44,575 nt of DNA, taken from positions 1 through 44,575 of the forward strand of contig CAZZHV010000005.1 of the NCBI GenBank assembly GCA_964654135.1, in the 5' to 3' direction. The position numbers were made by a program, and so were the translations under genes. This document shows positions 1-8,588 of this stretch, piece after piece. The stretch comes from CAMLQK01 sp964654135. Its GTDB lineage: Bacteria > Patescibacteriota > Saccharimonadia > Saccharimonadales > UBA4665. The notes beneath the pieces are model-generated. The model was not told where the DNA came from. It saw nothing but the letters and a program-made list of their open reading frames with translations, and did no database searches. Position 1 is the stretch's first letter, and each line of letters opens with the position of its first letter.

Positions 1-98
1 TTTGTTGTATTGTTTGCTGTACTTTTGGGGTCAAAAAGTAGTACCATTACAGTAGTAAGCATAGCCGTAATACATTTGCTAAGTCTAGCTAAATCTGT

Positions 99-104
99 TA
101 TAGT
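99..104 (+). promoter_or_regulatory. Extended -10 promoter of the VirD4-like ATPase gene
   Basis: TATAGT is preceded by TG and one base (96-98), giving an extended -10. It lies 27 bases before the ATG at 132, so the transcript would carry a leader of roughly 20 bases. No clear Shine-Dalgarno is seen in it. Confidence 0.5.
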
Positions 105-131
105 TTACATTAACGAAAGCCGTTCTCTCTT

Positions 132-3077
132 ATGATAATGAATATTCTGCAGCCGAAACCTACTGCCCCCGTTGAGGGCTGTTTGCTGTTGCTGCAGGTT
201 CCGCGTACTAACGAGAAGAAGGCATTGGCCGCCGAACAGATGCTCGCCAGCCTTCACGGTCTCCTGACACTGCCAACCACCAGCGCTTGGCAAGAGGCAA
301 CTCGCGAGCGTATTAGTTTCGAGATTGCTGTTGTTAATAAACGCATTGGTTTCTATGTATGGGTGCCTAAATATCTCAAAGACTTTGTTGCCGAACAGAT
401 TTACGCGCAGTATCCAACGGTACAAATTTCAGAAGTCGAGGACTATTCTGCACCAACACAAACGCACGAAACTATTTTGACGACCGACATGCAGCTCAAC
501 GGTAATGATGTTTTGCCGATCAAGATGTTCCAGAGCTTCGATGTTGACCCATTGGCGGCTATTACGGCCACACTCGCCAAGTTTGAAGATGACGAACAAG
601 CATGGGTCCAGCTCATTATGCGCCCGGCCTCTAGCCAGTGGCAGAAAAAGAGCGAATCATACCTTAAGGGAATTAAGAGTAGCAAGACCAAGACGACCGG
701 TATGTTGCAAGCACTTTGGGCTCCGCCAGAAGCTACAACTACAGCTAAGCAACTGACTGAATACGAACAGACGCAGGTGAGCGGCGCACAAGAAAAGAGC
801 CAAAAGCTGGCCTTTGAGGCGGTGTTACGAGTGGTGTACCGCGGTAATGCGTCAGACACTCAAGCTCGCTTGCGCATGCAATCTATCATCGCTGGTTACA
901 AGCAGTTCAATACCACATACCTTAACGGTTTCGAGCAAGGCAAGCTCATTAATACTGAAGTTATTCCTGAAACGTTTGTTGACCGCGAATTTGGCAAAAC
1001 TCGTTATACGCTCAATATTGAAGAAGTAGCTACGCTGTACCACTTGCCACACACCAACGTGGAGACGCCATTTATTTTGTGGGCATCAAGTCAGACTGCT
1101 GAACCGCCAGCCAACTTGCCAATTGCCACTCCTGGCCGTACCGACATTAGCCCGATTGCCATGACACATTTCCGTGGTCACGATACGGCCTTTGGTTTGC
1201 CGCGTTCCGATCGTGGTCGTCACTTGTACATCATTGGTCAGACTGGTGTGGGTAAGTCTGGTCTTTTGGAGCTTTTAACTATCTCGGACGTTTATAGTCC
1301 ATTTGGCTTCGCAATTATTGATCCGCACGGCGACTACGCCCAAAATATTCTGACGCGCATTCCGCCAGAACGTGCCAACGATGTTATTTACTTTAACGCT
1401 GCTGACACTGATTACCCGATCGCCTTTAACCCTATGGAAGTGTACGATCCTAAGCTCAAGAACCACACCTGTTCTGAACTTATTGGTGTACTTAAGCGCA
1501 TGTTCGAATCTTGGGGTCCACGTTTGGAATACATTTTGCGTTATACCATTTTGGCCCTTTTGGATTTCCCAAATGCGACCATGCTCGACATTACACGAAT
1601 GCTTACCGACAAAGCATTCCGCAAACACGTACTTTCTTTTGTAACTGACCCAGTGGTTCTTAACTTCTGGAACATTGAGTTTGCAAGTTGGAACGATAAG
1701 TTTGCCGCCGAAGCCGTTGCTCCAGTACTTAACAAGGTCGGTGCTTTTACGGCTAACCCACTCGTTCGTAATATTATTGGTCAGCCAAAGAGTAGCTTTA
1801 ACATTCGCCAGATCATGGACGAACGTAAGATTCTGATTATTAACCTGAGTCGCGGTCTTGTTGGTGAAGACAACGCGTCGTTGCTCGGTGCCTTAATTGT
1901 TACAAAAATTCAGATGGCTGCCATGTCCCGCGCCGATATATCTATCGAAGAGCGCACACCATTCTACCTATATGTAGACGAATTCCAGAACTTTGCAACA
2001 GATTCATTTGCCACGATTTTGTCTGAGGCTCGTAAATATGGCCTAAACCTAACAGTAGCCAACCAGTACACTGCGCAGATGTTGCCACAGGTGAAAGATG
2101 CTGTTTTTGGTAACGTTGGTTCGATTATTGCATTCCGTATGAGTGCCGATGACTCCAAGGTTATGATGCGTTACTTCGAACCGCAGTTTACTGACCACGA
2201 CCTTGTGCACATGCACAACCGCCACTTTGTTATTAGCATGGCAATCGAGGGCGAAAAAGCCGGTGCTTTCTCAGCAGTTAGTTTAAACCTACCGCCACTC
2301 GAAAAAGACAATACAGACTTCATCGTTGCGCAAAGCCGCGAAGCATACGCACACGATTTGGCAACAGTTGAGGCTATTGTTAACGAGCAATATATTGTTA
2401 AGGGCGCTACTAGCGGTGGTGGCCAGAACCAAGGCAACCAGAATCAGCCAAAGAAAAAGGACAATAAAGAGTCCAAAGAGGCAAAGCCTGATAAGAATGA
2501 AAAAGCCGTTAAGCCAGTAAGGGCTGACAAGCCTGAGCAAGAGAAGCCTAAGGCCCCTAAGGCGGAACCAGCCAAAGCTCGTGTTTTGAGTGATGCGCAG
2601 CGAGCATCTATCATGCAAATGGTGTCACGTATTGCGATTCTGCCTTCTGCAGCGATTAAGGCTGCCCAGCAACAAGCTGCAGCTGTGCAATCTCGTCCAG
2701 CGTCCGCAAAACAGTCACCAAGGCCAACGGTGTCACCACGCATAGAGGCACCAAAGCCTAAACCAGTGCCAGTCGTCAAACCAGCGCCAGCACCAAAAAA
2801 GCCTACGCCACCTGCTGAGCCTCAAGAGATCACACTTTTCTCACGCGATACACGTATTTCTACTGAACCAACAACAATCTCACTGCATAATGCACCTTCG
2901 GCCCCAGTACAAGAACTCCAACCCCTTGAGCCAGTGTCTACACCAGCGCCTGTAGTCCCAAAACAGGCACCAAGGCCACCTGAAGGTGAGACTTCGGAAG
3001 ATGCTCCCAAGAAACGTCGCCGTCGTCGCCGCCGTTCTGGCAGCTCTGGTACTGCCGCAGCTAAGCCAGCTGAATAG
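132..3077 (+). CDS. VirD4/TraD/HerA-type P-loop ATPase with long basic tail
   Basis: The product is 981 aa and probably a hexameric DNA- or protein-pumping ATPase of the type IV secretion coupling/HerA class. A Walker A motif (GQTGVGKS) lies near residue 370. A Walker B-like YVDEF lies near residue 613, followed by a segment (ATILSEARKYGLNLTVANQY) typical of the TraG/TraD TraM-recognition fold. The first 300 residues are a non-catalytic domain I cannot name. From about residue 755 the protein becomes a low-complexity Lys/Pro/Glu/Ala tail ending in a run of arginines (KKRRRRRRR), likely a flexible nucleic-acid- or membrane-binding extension. There are no obvious membrane helices. In CPR genomes such ATPases are usually annotated as conjugative-transfer family proteins. 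No other secretion gene is adjacent, so the substrate is unknown. ATG at 132 is the first in frame. Confidence 0.8.
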   Translation: MIMNILQPKPTAPVEGCLLLLQVPRTNEKKALAAEQMLASLHGLLTLPTTSAWQEATRERISFEIAVVNKRIGFYVWVPKYLKDFVAEQIYAQYPTVQISEVEDYSAPTQTHETILTTDMQLNGNDVLPIKMFQSFDVDPLAAITATLAKFEDDEQAWVQLIMRPASSQWQKKSESYLKGIKSSKTKTTGMLQALWAPPEATTTAKQLTEYEQTQVSGAQEKSQKLAFEAVLRVVYRGNASDTQARLRMQSIIAGYKQFNTTYLNGFEQGKLINTEVIPETFVDREFGKTRYTLNIEEVATLYHLPHTNVETPFILWASSQTAEPPANLPIATPGRTDISPIAMTHFRGHDTAFGLPRSDRGRHLYIIGQTGVGKSGLLELLTISDVYSPFGFAIIDPHGDYAQNILTRIPPERANDVIYFNAADTDYPIAFNPMEVYDPKLKNHTCSELIGVLKRMFESWGPRLEYILRYTILALLDFPNATMLDITRMLTDKAFRKHVLSFVTDPVVLNFWNIEFASWNDKFAAEAVAPVLNKVGAFTANPLVRNIIGQPKSSFNIRQIMDERKILIINLSRGLVGEDNASLLGALIVTKIQMAAMSRADISIEERTPFYLYVDEFQNFATDSFATILSEARKYGLNLTVANQYTAQMLPQVKDAVFGNVGSIIAFRMSADDSKVMMRYFEPQFTDHDLVHMHNRHFVISMAIEGEKAGAFSAVSLNLPPLEKDNTDFIVAQSREAYAHDLATVEAIVNEQYIVKGATSGGGQNQGNQNQPKKKDNKESKEAKPDKNEKAVKPVRADKPEQEKPKAPKAEPAKARVLSDAQRASIMQMVSRIAILPSAAIKAAQQQAAAVQSRPASAKQSPRPTVSPRIEAPKPKPVPVVKPAPAPKKPTPPAEPQEITLFSRDTRISTEPTTISLHNAPSAPVQELQPLEPVSTPAPVVPKQAPRPPEGETSEDAPKKRRRRRRRSGSSGTAAAKPAE

Positions 3078-3136
3078 TAGCTAAAAACATGCTGTAAAAC
3101 TGTACTCTAGCTGTGGTCTAACGGTGTTTCAAAGAG

Positions 3137-3142
3137 TATACT
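3137..3142 (+). promoter_or_regulatory. -10 box of murJ
   Basis: TATACT lies 22 bases before the murJ ATG, in the 87-base gap after the ATPase gene. A second AT-rich box (TAGAAT, 3154-3159) is only 5 bases from the ATG and probably too close. Confidence 0.4.
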
Positions 3143-3164
3143 AAGAACGACTAATAGAATAATC

Positions 3165-4772
3165 ATGCAGGAAAAACCAAAGCGGACCACGACTAAAAAA
3201 CGTATCTCACTGGGTGGCGTGGCAATGTTGCTTATTGTTGCAGCATTTCTTGGCCAGCTGCTCGGTTTTATGCGCACGCGTTTGGTAAACGCCAACTTCG
3301 AATCTACGGGCTTGCACAGCACTGACGCCTACTTTGCAGCATTCAATATCCCTGACTTCTTCTTCTACACACTGTCGGCCGGTGCGTTAGGCGTGGCATT
3401 TATGCCTGTTCTTGCCGATAAGCTAGTCCGTGGCGACAAGAAGGGGATGTGGCAACTCTGCTCAAGTTTACTTAACTTGTTAAGTGTTGTTATGTTCCTC
3501 GTGGCAGTTATCATATTTGTTTTTGCCGAGCCGCTCATTGCTCATATTGTGGCTCCGGGTATGCGCTCACACCCAACACAAATGCATGACGCAGTTACTA
3601 TCATGCGTTGGCTGGCGCTTAACCCGTTGCTCTTTACAATTTCTGGTATTTTGACAAGCGCGCAACAGACAATGGGACGCTTCTTCTTTTACGCAATTGC
3701 GCCTCTGTTCTACAACGCATCTATTATCGCGAGTATTTTCATTTTCCGATATACGGACGTAGGTATTATTGGGCTGGGTATTGGTGCATGTGTGGGTGGT
3801 GTACTGCAGCTGCTCGTCGTTATTCTGGGTCTTGTCGGCACTAAATTCCACTGGCGTCCAACTATTTCCTGGAGAGACAAAGAATTCCGTACTGTATTGC
3901 GCAACTTACCAGCTCGATCAATTGACCAAGGTGTCGACCAAATCCAGAGTATTGTCGAAACTAACTTTGCTCGTCGTTTGGGCGAAGGCTACATTAGCTA
4001 CTACAACAACGCATATACATTGCACACAGCACCAATTTTGCTGCTGGGTACAGCTATTTCTACTGCCGCGTTCCCACGACTTAATAAACGCCTGTCGCAA
4101 GGACGTCCAGACTTATTCCGCAAAGACTTTTTGCGCATTTTGCGCATGATGATTTGGCTGACCATACCAGTAGTGGTCGTCTGTTTCTTCTGTCGTGGTT
4201 ATTTGGCTCGCCTTATCTTTTCAAGAGACGCACAGCAGATTGCTCTGATCTTTGGTTTCCTGACGGTCGCCATCTTCTTCCGTACGCTATATGCTATTAT
4301 TTCTCGCTGGTTTTATGCCCAAAAAGACACAAAGACACCACTATTTATATCAATCTTTACAATTGCGCTTAACATATTCTTGGTGATGATCTTAGCGCGT
4401 CCAAAGGCATATGGTGCAGCTGGTTTGGCAATGGCGCAGTCAATCGTTGCTGCCGTAGAAGTTCTTATTCTGGTAACTGTCATGCTCATCCGAGATACCA
4501 AACTGTTCGATATAACGTTCTGGGGTGGGCTTGTCCGTATTATCTCGGCATCAGGCTTTAGCGTGTTAACTGCTTATATCGCTGTATCGTTCTTCCCACT
4601 TGGGGCAGACGACCGCGGTATGGTAACACTCGGCACAAAGCTACTCTTTATTGCAGGATCGACCATAGTTGTTCATGTTACGGTATCAGGTATCTTTGGA
4701 CTCGAAGAAGCCCGTCCGGTCTTTGCGGCTATCAAGCGCTTTATACTACGCCCAATACGTATCCAGTATTAG
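3165..4772 (+). CDS. murJ: Lipid II flippase MurJ (MviN)
   Basis: This is a 535-aa polytopic membrane protein of the MOP exporter superfamily. It flips the peptidoglycan precursor lipid II across the cytoplasmic membrane. The sequence shows about 14 hydrophobic segments. Family hallmarks include an N-terminal helix with the GFMRTRLVNANF region, ARSIDQGVDQIQSIVET in the middle (equivalent to the usual PR..G....Q....D segment), and a RTLYAIISRWFYAQKDTKTP loop matching the MurJ R..FYA..DT.TP signature. The length is close to the usual 500-550 aa. The basic N-terminus (KPKRTTTKKR) precedes helix 1. The gene ends just before a hairpin shared with the convergent small gene. Peptidoglycan synthesis is retained in Saccharibacteria, so this is expected core content. 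Confidence 0.93.
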   Translation: MQEKPKRTTTKKRISLGGVAMLLIVAAFLGQLLGFMRTRLVNANFESTGLHSTDAYFAAFNIPDFFFYTLSAGALGVAFMPVLADKLVRGDKKGMWQLCSSLLNLLSVVMFLVAVIIFVFAEPLIAHIVAPGMRSHPTQMHDAVTIMRWLALNPLLFTISGILTSAQQTMGRFFFYAIAPLFYNASIIASIFIFRYTDVGIIGLGIGACVGGVLQLLVVILGLVGTKFHWRPTISWRDKEFRTVLRNLPARSIDQGVDQIQSIVETNFARRLGEGYISYYNNAYTLHTAPILLLGTAISTAAFPRLNKRLSQGRPDLFRKDFLRILRMMIWLTIPVVVVCFFCRGYLARLIFSRDAQQIALIFGFLTVAIFFRTLYAIISRWFYAQKDTKTPLFISIFTIALNIFLVMILARPKAYGAAGLAMAQSIVAAVEVLILVTVMLIRDTKLFDITFWGGLVRIISASGFSVLTAYIAVSFFPLGADDRGMVTLGTKLLFIAGSTIVVHVTVSGIFGLEEARPVFAAIKRFILRPIRIQY

Positions 4773-4776
4773 GTAT

Positions 4777-4806
4777 AAAAAAGAGTCTCAAAAAAGTTGA
4801 GACTCT
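4777..4806 (-). terminator. Intrinsic terminator of the 4805-5101 gene
   Basis: A perfect 10-bp stem (4782-4791 with 4797-4806) has a 5-base loop. Read on the minus strand it is followed by six T. The stem overlaps the last two bases of the small gene's stop codon. On the plus strand it has no U-tract, so its effect on murJ is less certain. Confidence 0.8.
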
Positions 4807-5101
4807 AAGCAAGTTGTTGCTGACGAACTGTTACTTCACAAGGAACATTTTGCAAGGCATTGAAATGATAAATTAAACGATATTCGCCACGTTCTTTGGC
4901 GCGAACTAGGCGTGACGTTATGGTGCTATTCTTAGGTTCAATCTCTAGCGCGAGATCTGGCTCAGGAATGCCGTCTTCGAAAATGCCAACGATGAGGCTG
5001 CTGGTTTTGCCAGGCTCAACAATTATACTGCCGACAACGTCGCCGTCATTGTGAATGTTTTTTTGTGATGTGGTGCGCATCACGGATGGAGTTTTACTCA
5101 T
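4805..5101 (-). CDS. Small protein of unknown function
   Basis: The product is 98 aa, with no motif I recognise. The sequence alternates short hydrophobic strands and charged turns (GSIIVEPGKTSSLIVGIFEDG, then LALEIEPKNSTITSRLVRA, then EYRLIYHFNA), suggesting a small all-beta domain. There are no signal peptide, membrane helix or cysteine pairs except one Cys near the C-terminus. An upstream GTG three codons earlier is possible, but the ATG at 5101 sits about 8 bases after a Shine-Dalgarno (AAGGACGG) and is preferred. The gene is transcribed away from the HTH-methyltransferase gene and converges on murJ. No function is proposed. Confidence 0.6.
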   Translation of the reverse strand: MSKTPSVMRTTSQKNIHNDGDVVGSIIVEPGKTSSLIVGIFEDGIPEPDLALEIEPKNSTITSRLVRAKERGEYRLIYHFNALQNVPCEVTVRQQQLA

Positions 5102-5244
5102 ATGTAACACCGTCCTTGTTTTGTTATTTATACGAAAAAGGTGGAATGTTTTTACGATACGAATGTGCGCAGCTTTATAGGTGGTTGTATTCAGTCTACA
5201 TAGCTGTTAATCTACGTAACAATAGACTGTTTACAATATTAATA

Positions 5245-5258
5245 GGAACGTGCAGCTG
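5245..5258 (+). repeat. Operator-like direct repeat, copy 1
   Basis: The sequence GGAACGTGCAGCTG recurs with one mismatch at 5286-5299, spaced 41 bp start to start. That is close to four helical turns, so both copies would face the same side of the DNA. The position upstream of an HTH gene suggests a binding site. Confidence 0.5.
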
Positions 5259-5285
5259 CTAATTCTGATGATACATGTCGAATTC

Positions 5286-5299
5286 GGAACGTGCAACTG
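5286..5299 (+). repeat. Operator-like direct repeat, copy 2
   Basis: GGAACGTGCAACTG is the second copy. It ends 4 bases before the -10 box at 5304-5309 and so fills the -35/-10 spacer, where a bound protein would block or reshape the promoter. Confidence 0.5.
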
Positions 5300-5303
5300 T
5301 AAA

Positions 5304-5309
5304 TATGAT
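5304..5309 (+). promoter_or_regulatory. -10 box immediately before the 5315 start codon
   Basis: TATGAT ends 5 bases before the ATG, so transcription would begin at or within a few bases of the start codon. No Shine-Dalgarno precedes this ATG. Confidence 0.5.
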
Positions 5310-5314
5310 TATGT

Positions 5315-6550
5315 ATGAACTATTATAAAAACACCGAGCTAGCGGAGATTTATCACGTCTCTGAGAAGTCTGTACGCAACTGGATCGATGCGGCCGAGGC
5401 GGGCAAGCTTGACCTAGAACTCTTTCCACACAGTAATCGCTACTTTATTGCGAATACCACCAAAAACTTACGCGTTATTGAACAACTTGTGCAGCAACGC
5501 CAGAAGTTTAAGAATAGTCGTGGCCACAAGGTGGTTAGCCCCAAACCTGAATTCTATAAGCTTTTTACAGAGGAACAGATCTTGGATATCATGACAAATA
5601 TTGATGTCCATAAGGAAGTTCCGTTGCAGTATACCTATTTTGACGGTGGTGCCAAGTACTGGAAGGACTATTCCGAAAAGCTCATCAAAGAAGATGAGCT
5701 AAACATGCTCACAGGTATTATTAAGCTCTTGGACATCAATCAAGACTACATCAGCTCAATTATTAAAGATAAGAAAGTTAATATTGTTGATCTTGGTGTG
5801 GGTGATGGTACGCCTGTGCGAAATCTTATAGATACATTGCTAGAGCATAACCAAATTAATCGCTATATGGGTGTTGATTTTAGTCACGATATGCTTGGGA
5901 TCGCCGCGGAAAACATGCGGACATGGTTTGGCGAAAAGCTTATCTACGAATCTCATTTGCGCGACCTTAACTACGATCGTTTTGAAGATTTACTGCGTAA
6001 AGACAACTTCAAGCCTAACGACGAAGGGCGACAGAACATTATTTTGTGCTTAGGCGGAACGCTGACGAACTTCCGTCGACCAGACCATGCTCTGCAGGTT
6101 ATTAACGGTAGCATGGGCCGCAATGATTACTTCGTGTACGGACTCAAACTCGACACTGAGTCCTCTCGTCGATTCTTTGATTTTTACGTTGAATTTGATA
6201 GCGAAAAGCTCGACACGCAGCTCAAGTTGATCATCGATCTATTCAATTTTGACAGTTCATTTTATGAAGTTGAGCAGTATTTTGACGAAGAACAATGCGC
6301 TCGATTTACGCAGATTCACCTCAAGACAGATGTTACTATTAAATTTATGGTAGGCGGCGAAAGCCGTAGCCTTACTTTGCGTAAAGGTGAGCGAATTTTA
6401 TTGTGGCGCTACTGGCATCAGAAGGCTATGGACGTCATGAATCAGTTCGACCGAAACGGTTTTGATCTGTTACAAACGACTCTAACCGAAGATAAAGAGT
6501 ACATGCTCGCCATCGCCAAAGTTAAAGTTGGCCACGTCGACAGTAAATAG
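5315..6550 (+). CDS. HTH domain fused to an EgtD-like SAM-dependent methyltransferase
   Basis: The product is 411 aa. Residues 1-50 (ELAEIYHVSEKSVRNWIDAA, then a RYFI wing-like strand) look like a MerR/excisionase-type helix-turn-helix. After a linker, residues about 105-400 resemble the histidine-specific methyltransferase family (PF10017, the EgtD fold). The SAM-binding motif I is clear (IVDLGVGDGTPVRNLI, about residues 157-172), with an acidic residue after the next strand (MGVDFS) and LCLGGTLTNF further on. The substrate cannot be inferred. The residues EgtD uses to bind histidine were not checked, and an ergothioneine role is unlikely here because no EgtB is nearby. The direct repeats in the promoter suggest that the HTH part regulates this gene. 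The family assignment is moderate; the HTH and the methyltransferase fold are more secure. Confidence 0.65.
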   Translation: MNYYKNTELAEIYHVSEKSVRNWIDAAEAGKLDLELFPHSNRYFIANTTKNLRVIEQLVQQRQKFKNSRGHKVVSPKPEFYKLFTEEQILDIMTNIDVHKEVPLQYTYFDGGAKYWKDYSEKLIKEDELNMLTGIIKLLDINQDYISSIIKDKKVNIVDLGVGDGTPVRNLIDTLLEHNQINRYMGVDFSHDMLGIAAENMRTWFGEKLIYESHLRDLNYDRFEDLLRKDNFKPNDEGRQNIILCLGGTLTNFRRPDHALQVINGSMGRNDYFVYGLKLDTESSRRFFDFYVEFDSEKLDTQLKLIIDLFNFDSSFYEVEQYFDEEQCARFTQIHLKTDVTIKFMVGGESRSLTLRKGERILLWRYWHQKAMDVMNQFDRNGFDLLQTTLTEDKEYMLAIAKVKVGHVDSK

Positions 6551-6565
6551 TTAACTTTATATGAA

Positions 6566-6590
6566 ATGTTCCGTTGGCTTTTCGGAACAT
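6566..6590 (+). other. Hairpin between the methyltransferase gene and lepA
   Basis: An 8-bp perfect stem (ATGTTCCG with CGGAACAT) has a 9-base loop. No T-run follows, so it may be a weak terminator or an mRNA 3'-end stabiliser. Confidence 0.4.
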
Positions 6591-6631
6591 GGCTTAGATG
6601 GTAACTAGGGCTCCTCTTTTTGGCCGACCTC

Positions 6632-6640
6632 TGTTATAAT
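6632..6640 (+). promoter_or_regulatory. Perfect extended -10 of lepA
   Basis: TGT-TATAAT is a consensus extended -10. It ends 9 bases before the ATG at 6650, predicting a transcript that begins at about the start codon. It also rules out the longer TTG start at 6620, which would lie upstream of the transcript. Confidence 0.7.
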
Positions 6641-6649
6641 GATGTGCAA

Positions 6650-8431
6650 ATGACTGAACAAACTATTCGAAACTTTTGTATTATTGCGCATATCGACCAC
6701 GGTAAAAGTACTTTGGCCGACCGTTTGCTCGAAATGACCGGTACTGTCGAAAAGCGTGACATGAAAGCACAGCTTCTCGACCGTATGGACCTGGAACGCG
6801 AACGCGGTATTACCATTAAGCTGCAGCCAGTTCGCATGAACTACAAGGGCCACCAACTTAACCTCATCGATACACCTGGCCACGTCGACTTTTCTTACGA
6901 AGTTTCTCGAAGTCTTGAGGCATGTGAGGGCGCTATTTTAGTTGTCGATGCAACGCAGGGAATGCAGGCTCAAACTCTAGCTAACGTGTATCTAGCGATG
7001 GCCGCTGATCTTAAAATTATTCCAGTGCTTAACAAAATTGATCTTCCAGCAGCAGACGTTGAGCGTGTTACCAAAGAAGTTGTTAGTTTGCTCGGATGTG
7101 ACCCGGATGAGATTTTGCATATCTCAGCCAAAACAGGACAGGGTGTTGATGCGGTGCTAGAACGTATCGTCGCGGATGTTCCAGCCCCTATCGGTAATCC
7201 CGATAAACCAACCCGCGCGCTTATTTTTGATAGCTACTACGATGATTATCGTGGCGTTATTCTATACGTTCGTGTGGTAGACGGCGAAATCAAAAAAAAT
7301 GCTCCTATTGTCATGAAGGCTACGAGCGCCAAAGGCATTGCACTCGAAGTTGGTGCCCTTAGGCCCGACATGACACCTAACGAGGCGCTTAAGACTGGCG
7401 AAATCGGCTACATTGTCACAAACTTACGCAGTACCCGTGAAGCACGCGTTGGTGACACAGTTACGCTTACTGCTACTGAGAATGATATTGCGGCTTTGCC
7501 TGGTTACCAAGATGTAAAGCCATTTGTATACGCTGGTTTTTTCCCGGAAAGCAACGAGTACTACCAAGAGCTCAAAGATGCTGTTGAAAAGCTGTCTTTA
7601 AGTGACTCTGCGCTACAGTTTGAGCCGGAGAATTCGCCGGTACTGGGCTTTGGCGTGCGCATTGGCTTTTTGGGCTTACTGCACATGGATATTGTGCGCG
7701 AACGTCTGGAGCGCGAATATAATCTTGATCTCGTAGTAACTAATCCATCAACCGACTATCAGGTTACACTGACTACTGGTGAAGAAATCGATATCAAGAG
7801 CGCAGCCGATCTTCCAGATGTCGCCAAGATTACAGAAATTCGCGAGCCCTGGATTAAGGGCGAAATCGTGGTACCCCAAGATTACGTTGGCGCTGTTATT
7901 CAGCTTATTTCAGGCAAGCGCGGTCTTCAGAAAAACCTCAGTTATATTGATGAACGAACACTTGTGAGTTTTGAGGCGCCACTTGCCAATCTTTTGACCG
8001 ATTTTTATGACCAGCTCAAGAGTTTAACCTCTGGTTACGGTTCATTCAACTACGAACTTTCCGATTACCGTGTCGAAGACCTTGTTCGTCTTGATTTCTA
8101 CGTTGCCGGCGAGCGTATCGATGCGTTAGCACTTATGGTGCACCGTTCAGAGGCCGACCGTATGGGTCGTGAAATTGTACTCAAACTCAAAGAAGTTATC
8201 CCACGGCAGCAGTTTGCTGTTGCTTTGCAGGCGGCCATCGGCGGTCGCTTTATTGCCCGTGAAGATATTAGCGCTTTCCGCAAAGACGTAACGACCGGCC
8301 TATACGGTGGTGACGTTTCCCGTAAAAAGAAGGTCCTTGCCAAGCAGAAAAAGGGTAAGGCTCGCATGAAGCGTTTTGGCAAAATTGATATCCCGTCAGA
8401 AGCTTTTACTGTCATGCTCAAGCGTGATTAG
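6650..8431 (+). CDS. lepA: Elongation factor 4 (LepA)
   Basis: LepA is a 593-aa translational GTPase that acts on the ribosome (back-translocation and initiation quality have both been proposed). The G1 motif AHIDHGKST is near residues 13-21, followed by RERGITIK (switch I), DTPGHVDF (G3) and NKID (G4). The order continues with domain II, domain III, the EF-G-like domain V and the LepA-specific C-terminal domain, which ends in the characteristic Lys-rich KKKVLAKQKKGKARMKRFG stretch. The length is typical (about 600 aa). The start is set at 6650 because the -10 box lies directly before it and the family begins with an IRNFCIIAHIDHG-like sequence a few residues in. A strong terminator follows. 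Confidence 0.97.
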   Translation: MTEQTIRNFCIIAHIDHGKSTLADRLLEMTGTVEKRDMKAQLLDRMDLERERGITIKLQPVRMNYKGHQLNLIDTPGHVDFSYEVSRSLEACEGAILVVDATQGMQAQTLANVYLAMAADLKIIPVLNKIDLPAADVERVTKEVVSLLGCDPDEILHISAKTGQGVDAVLERIVADVPAPIGNPDKPTRALIFDSYYDDYRGVILYVRVVDGEIKKNAPIVMKATSAKGIALEVGALRPDMTPNEALKTGEIGYIVTNLRSTREARVGDTVTLTATENDIAALPGYQDVKPFVYAGFFPESNEYYQELKDAVEKLSLSDSALQFEPENSPVLGFGVRIGFLGLLHMDIVRERLEREYNLDLVVTNPSTDYQVTLTTGEEIDIKSAADLPDVAKITEIREPWIKGEIVVPQDYVGAVIQLISGKRGLQKNLSYIDERTLVSFEAPLANLLTDFYDQLKSLTSGYGSFNYELSDYRVEDLVRLDFYVAGERIDALALMVHRSEADRMGREIVLKLKEVIPRQQFAVALQAAIGGRFIAREDISAFRKDVTTGLYGGDVSRKKKVLAKQKKGKARMKRFGKIDIPSEAFTVMLKRD

Positions 8432-8468
8432 CAGTGTTTTAGTAAAAAACACAACATATAACAGAGGT

Positions 8469-8500
8469 GCGTCGTGCTTGATTTTTGGCACGACGCTTTT
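8469..8500 (+). terminator. Intrinsic terminator after lepA
   Basis: A perfect 9-bp GC-rich stem (8469-8477 with 8488-8496) is followed by four T. Confidence 0.88.
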
Positions 8501-8514
8501 CAATAATTGCGCTT

Positions 8515-8568
8515 GTCACAACTGAGCTGTTGGTACCGCATCTTGCCAGGCTGGTTGTGACTTATCAT
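8515..8568 (+). promoter_or_regulatory. Palindrome and -10 box upstream of the fibre-like gene
   Basis: GTCACAAC (8515-8522) is the exact inverse of GTTGTGAC (8554-8561), with some further pairing inside. TATCAT at 8563-8568 could be the -10 box. The arrangement could be an operator or a structured region ahead of the gene at 8589. Confidence 0.35.
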
Positions 8569-8588
8569 TATTTATCCAGGGAGGGCAT

